From NCBI GenBank assembly GCA_007121755.1, contig SKJZ01000065.1, positions 1 to 18,996 on the forward strand: a DNA stretch of 18,996 nt. The letters run 5' to 3'. Positions 7,962 to 14,043 of this stretch are shown one piece after another. Position 1 is the stretch's first letter. Every line of letters begins with the position of its first letter. The stretch comes from Halorhodospira sp. GTDB taxonomy: Bacteria; Pseudomonadota; Gammaproteobacteria; Nitrococcales; Halorhodospiraceae. The notes under the pieces are model-generated. The model searched no databases. It was not told where the DNA came from and saw only the letters and a list, made by a program, of their open reading frames with translations. The position numbers were made by a program, and so were the translations under genes.

Positions 7962-8026
7962 GCCTTGCCCGCCTCGGCCTTACTAAACTTTCGGAAGGTT
8001 AGTATCTTCCCGAAGGTGGGCAAGGC
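7962..8026. repeat. Nested inverted repeat at a convergent junction, possible bidirectional terminator
   Basis: GCCTTGCCC (7962-7970) pairs perfectly with GGGCAAGGC (8018-8026). Inside are two competing pairings: TACTAAAC (7981-7988) with GTTAGTA (7998-8004), and CTTTCGGAAG (7988-7997) with CTTCCCGAAG (8006-8015). The element begins 16 nt after fumC and overlaps the last codons and stop of the convergent RibD-like gene. No T-run follows on either strand, so a terminator role is inference. Confidence 0.55.
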
Positions 8027-8883
8027 TCTCCCGCGTCGGATACCCCCGCATCGAAGCGGAGAAAGTGTTGTCCCGCCCCATCCCCGAACCCGGCGTCCAG
8101 ATAGAGCCAGCGCAACTCCAAATCCCCCGGCCGCTTGAACGCCGAGCCCTCGACAATGCTGTCGTAACCGTCGCCACCGATCAAGCGGTGGCGGACAGTC
8201 AGAAAAAGAGCGTCCAGCGTGCCGTCCGCTACCAGTGTATGCATCACTTGCGGACCCGTCACCGAATAGATCCTGCGGTACCCGAGACCACCGAGCGCGT
8301 CGCGGATGGTACAGCCGTCGAGCCGCCGGGGCAGCGGGTCCGCGGCGAGGCGGACTCCGGCGCTCAGGTGCCGCCGGAGCCGGCGAGCGGGCGTGCCGGC
8401 GGACGTTAACAGCCATACGCGGCGCTCGCCGCCGGCGAGCATCGGCGGCAGATTAAAGTCGAGCGAGGCACTCACAATGGCGACATCCGGTTGCGCCGGC
8501 ATACCAGCGGCCAGCCGCCACGCCCTGAGATCGTCGAACCGCGGCCCCAACGGTAGGACGTCCTGCGCGGCGCCGGCCTCCCATTGGCGCAGAAAGCGGC
8601 CGCTGGTAATCAGGCAGTCGGCGCGTGCCGCCAATTCCTGGAATAACCGCCAATCCCGTGGATTGGCGACGCTGCGCGGAACGCCGTAGACGGCGCCGTT
8701 GTCGACGGCGATGCGCCCATCCAAGCTAGTCACGAAGTTGGCGTAGACGAACGGGCCGCTCCCCGCGGCCGGTTCCAGTGGCGACTCGAGGTAGAGTCCG
8801 CGCAACGGCCGAGTTTCGTGGGGAGTCGGTAACAGCCGGGTGACTGGCGCCTGGAGCGAATCGGTGGAGTTGGATGCGGTCAC
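7999..8883 (-). CDS. Stand-alone RibD C-terminal-like (dihydrofolate reductase fold) reductase
   Basis: A 294-residue protein. The segment VYANFVTSLDGRIAV (residues 47-60) followed by GVPRSVANPRDWRLFQELAARADCLITSGR matches the reductase half of RibD, an NADPH-dependent dihydrofolate-reductase-like fold. The late segment IYSVTGPQVMHTLVADGTLDALFLTVRHRLIGGDG corresponds to the RibD LLVEGGP...VDEL...P.LLG region, but the Glu-Gly-Gly triplet is replaced by Val-Thr-Gly. No CMP/dCMP-deaminase domain (HAE, PCxxC) precedes it, so it is not a full RibD. In riboflavin synthesis the family reduces the ribosyl group of the pyrimidine intermediate; the substrate here is not known. The start is GTG at 8883 with only weak GAGAA upstream, so the first 20-30 residues are uncertain. 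Confidence 0.75.
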   Translation of the reverse strand: MTASNSTDSLQAPVTRLLPTPHETRPLRGLYLESPLEPAAGSGPFVYANFVTSLDGRIAVDNGAVYGVPRSVANPRDWRLFQELAARADCLITSGRFLRQWEAGAAQDVLPLGPRFDDLRAWRLAAGMPAQPDVAIVSASLDFNLPPMLAGGERRVWLLTSAGTPARRLRRHLSAGVRLAADPLPRRLDGCTIRDALGGLGYRRIYSVTGPQVMHTLVADGTLDALFLTVRHRLIGGDGYDSIVEGSAFKRPGDLELRWLYLDAGFGDGAGQHFLRFDAGVSDAGEPCPPSGRY

Positions 8884-9009
8884 TTCTCGTCCGGGTAGCG
8901 TGGAACAAATTGGGGAATAGCTGCAGAATATACGAAGCAGGCCGGTCAGGTGTCGAACCGGCGCGTTGCTCTGAGGGATTGACGAGCGGTATCAACAAGG
9001 ATGGTGGAC
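8884..9009. promoter_or_regulatory. Divergent intergenic region before the gacA-like gene
   Basis: This 126-bp gap separates the RibD-like gene from the response regulator and must carry their promoters. It is AT-richer than its surroundings around 8905-8935 (GAATATACG at about 8926-8934). It contains an inverted repeat GCCGGT (8941-8946)/ACCGGC (8957-8962) with a 10-nt loop. I could not place a convincing -35/-10 pair on either strand. Confidence 0.35.
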
Positions 9010-9663
9010 ATGATGATCGACGTTGTCCTTGTGGATGGTCAGCGATTGGTGCGCCAAGGCGTGCGATGCATCCTGGAGAGTGCGGGCGGTATCCATGTGG
9101 TGGCCGAGTTCGAACGCGGCGAAGACGTCCTCCGGTACGCCAGGTTGTCCCGCCCCGATGTGGTGGTGTTGGATCTCAAGATATCGGGCATCGGCGGGTT
9201 GGAGACGATCCGCCGCCTGCGGGCCATCGATGAGCGGATCGGTGTGGTTGTCCTGACCGCCCATAGCGATCAGCCGTATCCCGCTCGATCCTTGGCGGCC
9301 GGCGCCTGCGGGTTTGCCCACAAGGGGTGTGACAGCCGCGAGATCACCGAGGCGATCCGCAAGGCGCATACCGGCTGCCGCTACCTCTCGCGCGAGGTCG
9401 CAAACGGGATGGCGCTGGCCAGCGTTAGCCAAGATGTTACCGCCAACCCCTTTATGGCGTTGACCCAGCGGGAGTTTCAGGTGGTATCGGGGATCGTCGA
9501 GGGGTATACCCCGAAGCAGATTGCCCGGTGGCTCGGTGTGAGCCCGAAGACCGTCAGTACATACCGGAGCCGGATTTACGACAAACTCGGGGTTTCGACC
9601 GAGACGCAACTGGCCCGCATGGCAATAAGGCACAGCATCATCGACGAAGAGATTTCAGAGTGA
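9010..9663 (+). CDS. gacA: GacA/UvrY-like LuxR-family response regulator with altered receiver pocket
   Basis: A 217-residue two-component regulator (E. coli UvrY 218). The receiver domain is about residues 1-120; the LuxR-type helix-turn-helix is about 148-205 (LTQREFQVVSGIVEGYTPKQIARWLGVSPKTVSTYRSRIYDKLGV). The phosphoacceptor is Asp55 (VLDLKISGIGGLE), with Thr83 (LTAHS) and Lys105 (FAHKG) conserved. The acidic pair that holds Mg2+ is only half present: VLVDGQRLVR has Asp9 but Gly10 in place of the second acid, and Gln replaces the usual His. GacA/UvrY answers GacS/BarA and drives csr/rsm small RNAs; no sensor gene is in this window. ATG 9010 is preferred (AAGGA at 8997-9001) over ATG 9001 and 9013. 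The neighbouring uvrC supports the UvrY/GacA assignment. Confidence 0.85.
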   Translation: MMIDVVLVDGQRLVRQGVRCILESAGGIHVVAEFERGEDVLRYARLSRPDVVVLDLKISGIGGLETIRRLRAIDERIGVVVLTAHSDQPYPARSLAAGACGFAHKGCDSREITEAIRKAHTGCRYLSREVANGMALASVSQDVTANPFMALTQREFQVVSGIVEGYTPKQIARWLGVSPKTVSTYRSRIYDKLGVSTETQLARMAIRHSIIDEEISE

Positions 9664-10307
9664 ACCGAGGCGAGATCTCCAGCCACGGATGCCGTTCCTG
9701 CCCCCGGCTGACGGACCATCTCGATGGTGTGCGGGCCGCCCATCCCGGCTACCATGCGGCGCCCGTGGAGTCGTTCGGGTCAACCGGCGCGCCGGCTTTG
9801 GTCGTGGGGTTGGCGCCGGGCATGCACGGCGCCAACGCCACCGGCCGACCGTTTACCGGGGATCACGCCGGCATCCTACTCTACCGGACGCTTTACGAAA
9901 TCGGTTGGTCGAGCGCGCCGGTATCGGAGGCGCGGGATGACGGTCTGGCGCTGCGCGGCTGCCGGATCACCAATGCGGTACGGTGCCTGCCGCCGCAGAA
10001 CCGTCCCACAACGGACGAGCTGCGCCGGTGCAACGGCTATCTGGTCCGGGAGTTGGAGGCGGTGCCGTGCGGCGGTGTCGTGGTGGCGCTTGGGCGAATC
10101 GCCCACGATGCGGTCTTGCGCGCGGCGGGTTGCCGGCTCGCTGCGCATCCCTTCGGGCACGGCCGCCGGCACGAGTTGAACAATGGCCGGTGGCGGCTTC
10201 TCGACAGCTATCACTGCAGCCGTTACAACACCCAGACGCGCAGACTAACGCCCCGGATGTTTCAGGATGTCTTCCAGCAGGCCCGAGACCTTGCCGCCGC
10301 CATTTGA
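9660..10307 (+). CDS. Type-5 uracil-DNA glycosylase (UDGb family), Fe-S enzyme
   Basis: A 215-residue protein. CRSCPRL near the N-terminus and VRC-x14-C (VRCLPPQNRPTTDELRRC) give the four cysteines for a 4Fe-4S cluster. Motif 1 is GLAPGMHGANATGRPFTGD, the hallmark of family 5, which lacks the polar catalytic residue of family-4 enzymes. Motif 2 is YHCSRYNTQTRRLTPRMF, where family members usually read YHVSQQNTFTGRLT. Known members excise uracil, and often hypoxanthine or xanthine, from DNA in base-excision repair. GTG at 9660 overlaps the regulator stop (GTGA), and the 3' end overlaps uvrC by 41 nt, so expression of all three is probably coupled. The open frame extends upstream inside gacA, but homology begins near this GTG. 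Confidence 0.88.
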   Translation: MNRGEISSHGCRSCPRLTDHLDGVRAAHPGYHAAPVESFGSTGAPALVVGLAPGMHGANATGRPFTGDHAGILLYRTLYEIGWSSAPVSEARDDGLALRGCRITNAVRCLPPQNRPTTDELRRCNGYLVRELEAVPCGGVVVALGRIAHDAVLRAAGCRLAAHPFGHGRRHELNNGRWRLLDSYHCSRYNTQTRRLTPRMFQDVFQQARDLAAAI

Positions 10308-12105
10308 TCCCGCCGGGACGGTGCGCCATTTGCCAGAACGGCCCGGTGTCTACCGCATGTTCGACAGCGAGGGCGCGGTAATCTATGTCGGTAAGGCGAG
10401 AAACCTTCGGCGCCGTGTCGGCAGCTACTTCACCCGGGGGCGGAAGACCGCCAAGACGCAGCGTTTGGTGGAGCAGATCCACGACATCCAGGTGGTGGTG
10501 ACCCACACCGAGGCCGAAGCCCTCATTCTGGAGAACACGCTGATCAAGGAGCACCGTCCCCGGTACAACGTGCTCCTCCGGGATGACAAATCGTACCCGT
10601 ATATCTACCTCTCCACCCAACAGCGCTTTCCCCGGCTGACCTTCCATCGTGGCGGACGCTCCGCCCCGGGGCGGTACTTCGGGCCGTTCCCCAGCGTTCC
10701 GGCGGTCCGCGAGACATTGAATCACCTCCAGAAAGTGATTCCGGTCAGGCAGTGCCGCGACGCCTTCTTCCGCAACCGCTCCCGGCCGTGCCTGCAGTAT
10801 CAAATCCGGCGTTGTACCGCCCCGTGCGTCGGTTACATTAGTGAGGAGGCGTACGCTGAGGATGTCCGCCACGTAGAGATGTTTCTCGATGGACGTTCGG
10901 AAGAGGTGATTGAGGAGTTGATTCAACGGATGGAGCGCGCATCGCAGGCCTTGGAGTACGAGAAGGCGGTTCGCTGGAGGGACCGTATCGCCGCTCTGCG
11001 CGCCGTGCAGGAGCGCCAGCACGTGGCCGGCGAGCGGGGGGATCTGGACGTGGTGGCGCTGGCCGTGGAGGGGGATACTGCCTGTATCCAGGTCTTCTTT
11101 ATCCGCCGGGGCCAAAGCCTGGGGAACCGTGCCTTCCACCCCCGTGTTCCGCATGGCTCACGGCCCGCGGAGATCCTCTCGGCGTTTCTCGCCGGCTACT
11201 ACCTGGAACACCCGCCGCCGGCGGAGATCCTGGTGAACCAACCGGTGCGTGAAGCGGCGTTGTTGGGCGAGACGCTCTCAGGACAGGCGGGGCGTAGCGT
11301 GGAGATTCGCCATCGGGTGAGGGGGGAGCGCCGCCGCTGGGTGGAGATGGCGGAGGAGAACGCGCACCACTCGTTGGCCGCGCGCACGGCAACGCACGCC
11401 GCCCTCGATAGGCGCTTCCGCGAGTTGGCGAGAGTTCTTGACGTGGACCGTCCTCCGGAGCGCCTGGAGTGCTTTGACGTCAGCCATACCGGTGGCGAGG
11501 CCACGGTGGCCTCCTGCGTGGTCTTCAATCGCGAGGGGCCGTTGAAGTCCGACTACCGACGCTTCAATATTCAGGGCGCAAAGGCCGGAGACGATTACGC
11601 CGCCATCCGGGAGGCCGTATCGAGGCGCTACAGAAAGGTCCGCTCCGGTGGAGCGGTGGTGCCGGATCTGATTATTATTGACGGCGGCAAGGGCCAATTG
11701 GCCGAGGCCCGGGCCGCCTTGGACGAGACCGGTATCGGAGGGGCCGCGCTGTTGGCGATTTCGAAGGGTCCGGCCCGACGTCCCGGCGAGGAGTCGCTGT
11801 GGCTCGTCGACGAGCGGCAGGAGATGGAACTGCCTTCGGATTCACCGGCGCTCCATCTGCTACAGCACATCCGTGATGAGGCCCACCGATTCGCTATCAC
11901 CGGCCACCGCCAGCGGCGGGGAAAAAAGCATCGGGAGTCGACCCTCGAGGCGGTCCCCGGCCTCGGTCCGGTACGCCGCAAGAGCCTGCTTCAACGCTTT
12001 GGCGGGTTGCAGGGAATACGCCGTGCGGGGGTGGAGGATCTGACCCGTGTCCCCGGGATCAGCCGCTCTCTGGCGCAACGCATATACGAGACATTCCATG
12101 GCTGA
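10267..12105 (+). CDS. uvrC: Excinuclease ABC subunit C
   Basis: A 612-residue nuclease (E. coli 610) that makes both incisions in nucleotide-excision repair after UvrA/UvrB damage recognition. The N-terminal GIY-YIG domain (PGVYRMFDSEGAVIYVGKARNLRRRV, residues 26-51) makes the 3' cut. Cys163, 175, 183 and 187 have exactly the E. coli Fe-S spacing (C-x11-C-x7-C-x3-C). The UVR domain that contacts UvrB is about 212-247. The C-terminal RNase-H-like domain has Asp404 (LECFDVSHTGG) and Asp472 (IIIDGGKGQL). A tandem helix-hairpin-helix closes the protein (VPGLGPVRRKSLLQRFGG and VPGISRSLAQRIY). ATG 10267 lies inside the glycosylase gene without a clear Shine-Dalgarno; TTG 10291 is an alternative. 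Confidence 0.97.
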   Translation: MSSSRPETLPPPFDPAGTVRHLPERPGVYRMFDSEGAVIYVGKARNLRRRVGSYFTRGRKTAKTQRLVEQIHDIQVVVTHTEAEALILENTLIKEHRPRYNVLLRDDKSYPYIYLSTQQRFPRLTFHRGGRSAPGRYFGPFPSVPAVRETLNHLQKVIPVRQCRDAFFRNRSRPCLQYQIRRCTAPCVGYISEEAYAEDVRHVEMFLDGRSEEVIEELIQRMERASQALEYEKAVRWRDRIAALRAVQERQHVAGERGDLDVVALAVEGDTACIQVFFIRRGQSLGNRAFHPRVPHGSRPAEILSAFLAGYYLEHPPPAEILVNQPVREAALLGETLSGQAGRSVEIRHRVRGERRRWVEMAEENAHHSLAARTATHAALDRRFRELARVLDVDRPPERLECFDVSHTGGEATVASCVVFNREGPLKSDYRRFNIQGAKAGDDYAAIREAVSRRYRKVRSGGAVVPDLIIIDGGKGQLAEARAALDETGIGGAALLAISKGPARRPGEESLWLVDERQEMELPSDSPALHLLQHIRDEAHRFAITGHRQRRGKKHRESTLEAVPGLGPVRRKSLLQRFGGLQGIRRAGVEDLTRVPGISRSLAQRIYETFHG

Positions 12106-12124
12106 GGCAGTGAGAGGAGGCCAT

Positions 12125-12676
12125 ATGCGCCTCACGGTTCCAACCGCGTTGACCCTGTTCAGGATCGCGCTTATTCCGGTACTGGGGCTCTGTTTCCTGT
12201 TGCCGGAACCGTGGATGAACTGGTTGGCGGTGAGCGTCTTCGCCTTGGCGGCGGTGACGGATTGGCTGGACGGTTTCCTGGCTCGCTTGTTGAAACAGTC
12301 GTCGTCTTTCGGCGCCTTTCTCGATCCGGTGGCCGATAAACTGATGGTGGCGGTCGCTCTGGTGGCGCTGGTTTCGGTCAATCCCGGTCTGTGGATCGCG
12401 GTCCCGGCCGCTGTCATCATCGGACGGGAGATCGCCGTGTCGGCGTTGCGCGAGTGGATGGCGGAGATCGGTGCTCGGGCCAGCGTCGCGGTGAGCATGG
12501 CAGGCAAGGTGAAGACGGTCGCCCAGATGGTGGCGATCCTCTTCTTGCTCTTCGGGGGGCCGCTCTACGGCATTCCGCTGGGAACGATCGGTCTGGGACT
12601 GCTCTGGGTCGCCACGGTGCTGACCATCTACTCCATGATCGTCTACCTGCGGGCGGCGTGGCAGGTGCTGGACTAG
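12125..12676 (+). CDS. pgsA: CDP-diacylglycerol-glycerol-3-phosphate 3-phosphatidyltransferase PgsA
   Basis: A 183-residue inner-membrane enzyme that makes phosphatidylglycerol phosphate from CDP-diacylglycerol and glycerol 3-phosphate, the committed step to PG and cardiolipin. The CDP-alcohol phosphotransferase motif is intact: Asp46-x2-Asp49-Gly50-x2-Ala53-Arg54-x8-Gly63-x3-Asp67-x3-Asp71. IGREIAVSALREWMAEIG and GKVKTVAQMVAI are also typical. About five or six hydrophobic helices are apparent. ATG 12125 is chosen for its strong GAGGAGG Shine-Dalgarno (about 12114-12120) and because the N-terminus then matches E. coli PgsA; the open frame reaches back into uvrC. The gene follows uvrC by 19 nt, the familiar uvrY-uvrC-pgsA order. 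Confidence 0.96.
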   Translation: MRLTVPTALTLFRIALIPVLGLCFLLPEPWMNWLAVSVFALAAVTDWLDGFLARLLKQSSSFGAFLDPVADKLMVAVALVALVSVNPGLWIAVPAAVIIGREIAVSALREWMAEIGARASVAVSMAGKVKTVAQMVAILFLLFGGPLYGIPLGTIGLGLLWVATVLTIYSMIVYLRAAWQVLD

Positions 12677-13152
12677 TGGCGAACTGGCCCTTCTGGATCG
12701 TGATCGGCGCCATTCTGATCGCCATCGACCTCGGCGCCGGGAAGACCGCCCGCTGGGGTGAGGGCAAGCTGCTGGCGGCCGGTATCGGCGCGCTCGGCGG
12801 AGCCGCCATCGCCCTTGTCGGCTTGGCGCCGACTCATCAGATGATCGTCGCCGCCCTCACCGGGAGCGCCGCGCTGCTCACTGTTCCGAAGATCCGCCGG
12901 GCACGGCCCGGTTCCGGCCACCGGCCGTGGCCGTTGGAGCGGGCTGAGGTCTTCTTCGACGGGGACGGGGCCCCTCGCGTCGAATTGGCTGCGGGAGTCT
13001 TCTATGCGCAACTCGAGGATCGCGGTCAACTGGAGGATGAGATGGCGGTGCAAGTGCTGGCGCGCCAGGGCAACATCGCCATTGTCCGTCCGCTCCGCCG
13101 CTCTGACGCGCCACCGCCGCCACCGTTGAGCCGCTGCCGCATGATCCGTTGA
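12676..13152 (+). CDS. NfeD-like membrane protein (tentative)
   Basis: A 158-residue protein whose GTG start shares one base with the pgsA stop (TAGTG). The N-terminal half has three hydrophobic stretches (about residues 3-18, 31-48, 55-70) separated by short charged loops. The C-terminal half, about 85-140, has a small beta-rich pattern (VFFDGDG, VELAAGVFYAQL, MAVQVLARQGNIAIVRPL) like the OB fold of NfeD proteins, which usually read DG.G...G..W.A......G..V.V....G..L.V.P. NfeD proteins commonly partner with stomatin-family membrane proteins; none is encoded here. The tail is proline- and arginine-rich. I base this on pattern likeness only, and the alternative is an unrelated conserved membrane protein. 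Confidence 0.5.
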   Translation: MANWPFWIVIGAILIAIDLGAGKTARWGEGKLLAAGIGALGGAAIALVGLAPTHQMIVAALTGSAALLTVPKIRRARPGSGHRPWPLERAEVFFDGDGAPRVELAAGVFYAQLEDRGQLEDEMAVQVLARQGNIAIVRPLRRSDAPPPPPLSRCRMIR

Positions 13153-13226
13153 GCGGTTTCGTCAGCCATCCATGAACCGCGGCGGAACAAATTCGGCCAA
13201 GAGGGTGAACGGGTTGGCGGTCAACA

Positions 13227-13661
13227 TCAGGGCGCCTTCGGGATAAAGCGCAGGGCCGCGGAATTGATGCAGTAACGCCGGCCGGTTGGCGGCGGTCCGT
13301 CCTCGAAGGCATGCCCCAAATGGGAATCGGCAATGGCGCTGCGTATCTCTGTGCGCACCCCGAACATGGAGCGCTCCTCCTTCTCGACGACAGCATCCGG
13401 GCTGATCGGCCGGACAAAACTGGGCCATCCGGTGCCGGAGTCATATTTGTCCTCGGAGGAGAACAGAGGTTCACCGGATACGATATCCACGTAGACACCG
13501 GCGCGCTTCTCGTCGTGGTGAGGGTTGTCGAACGGTGGCTCCGTGCCGTTTTCCCGGGTCACCTTGAACTGAATCGGCGTCAGGCGCGCCTTCAGTTCGG
13601 CGTCAGTGGGTCTAACGAAGGAGCACTGGCCGCCCTGCGGGTTGGCTTCGTCGATGGACAT
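13227..13661 (-). CDS. msrB: Peptide-methionine (R)-S-oxide reductase MsrB, zinc-less form
   Basis: A 144-residue repair enzyme that reduces methionine-R-sulfoxide in proteins. Recognised by FKVTRENGTEPPFDN, KYDSGTGWPSFVRPIS, ADSHLGHAFEDGPPPTGRRYCINSAALRF. The catalytic residue is Cys in RRYCINS; it is TGC-type Cys, not selenocysteine. The two CxxC zinc pairs of E. coli MsrB are absent: the first site reads VDIVSGEPLF and the second EIRSAIADSHLGH, as in zinc-independent family members. The usual resolving-cysteine position in RSx appears to be Ser/Ala, so regeneration may use thioredoxin directly. ATG 13661 is chosen; a TTG at 13694 would add 11 residues, and neither has a clear Shine-Dalgarno. 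It stands alone between pgsA's cluster and the tRNA genes. Confidence 0.92.
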   Translation of the reverse strand: MSIDEANPQGGQCSFVRPTDAELKARLTPIQFKVTRENGTEPPFDNPHHDEKRAGVYVDIVSGEPLFSSEDKYDSGTGWPSFVRPISPDAVVEKEERSMFGVRTEIRSAIADSHLGHAFEDGPPPTGRRYCINSAALRFIPKAP

Positions 13662-13787
13662 AGGCGTTACACAAAGATAAAGAACCCATGCCAAGGAGTA
13701 TGGTAAACCCAGAGCCGACGCGCCATCTACGGTGAGCGATGTCGCTCGGAGTAGGGGGGCGGTGAGCAGCTATGCGATTGATTATTA

Positions 13788-13874
13788 TGGTGCCCGGGGC
13801 CGGACTCGAACCGGCACGGCACGGGGGCCTGACGATTTTAAGTCGTCTGCGTCTACCGATTCCGCCACCCGGGC
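13788..13874 (-). tRNA. leuZ: tRNA-Leu (anticodon UAA)
   Basis: An 87-nt class II tRNA with CCA encoded (TGG at 13788-13790). The acceptor stem GCCCGGG pairs with CCCGGGC over 7 bp. The anticodon loop CTTAAAA gives UAA (13838-13840 on the plus strand). A long variable arm and the T arm CCGGTTCGAGTCCGG follow. The Leu(UAA) gene lies directly downstream of tRNA-Cys, as in E. coli cysT-leuZ. Confidence 0.97.
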
Positions 13875-13899
13875 GGGAAAGGAGGGGCGGCAGTGGATA

Positions 13900-13973
13900 T
13901 GGAGGCTAGGGCCGGAATCGAACCGACGTCGACGGCTTTGCAGGCCGCTGCATAACCACTCTGCCACCTAGCC
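13900..13973 (-). tRNA. cysT: tRNA-Cys (anticodon GCA)
   Basis: A 74-nt tRNA with CCA encoded (TGG at 13900-13902). The acceptor stem GGCTAGG pairs with CCTAGCC, with discriminator U73 as required for cysteine identity. The anticodon loop CTGCAAA gives GCA (13939-13941 on the plus strand). Separated from tRNA-Leu by 25 nt, so the two are probably co-transcribed. Confidence 0.97.
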
Positions 13974-13984
13974 AGCGGACGGCT

Positions 13985-14013
13985 ATGATAGCAACCGCGC
14001 CCACGAACGGAAA
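13985..14013 (-). promoter_or_regulatory. Probable promoter of the tRNA-Cys/tRNA-Leu unit
   Basis: On the minus strand a -10 box TATCAT (13985-13990, five of six consensus bases) lies 11 nt before the tRNA-Cys 5' end. A weak -35 TTTCCG (14008-14013) sits 17 bp further up. The bases after the -10 (AGCCGTCC) are GC-rich, as in stringently controlled stable-RNA promoters. Confidence 0.55.
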
Positions 14014-14043
14014 GCCGTAATTCCGGCGGCCATCCGAGTTGCG

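Noticed and set aside
8941..8962. Inverted repeat GCCGGT/ACCGGC as a terminator or riboswitch before the gacA-like gene
   Set aside because: Only six base pairs with a 10-nt loop, no T-run and no recognisable aptamer. It is mentioned only as part of the intergenic region.
9967..11154. 395-codon minus-strand frame across the glycosylase and uvrC
   Set aside because: Shadow frame; composition is Arg/Pro/Gly-rich with no motif. Both plus-strand genes are complete and conserved.
13153..13226. GCGGTT (13153-13158)/AACCGC (13175-13180) as a shared terminator of the NfeD-like gene and msrB
   Set aside because: Six-bp stem with a 16-nt loop and no T-run; too weak to list as a feature.
13734..13747. 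GAGCGA-TG-TCGCTC palindrome downstream of tRNA-Leu
   Set aside because: Could be a short terminator stem or an operator for msrB, but the stem is five to six bp with no T-run, so neither role can be supported.
13732..13971. Plus-strand open frame of 79 codons across the tRNA pair
   Set aside because: It is the antisense of tRNA-Leu and tRNA-Cys; its peptide (RTRTGTARGPDD, GPESNRRRRLC) is the well-known false protein read from tRNA genes.
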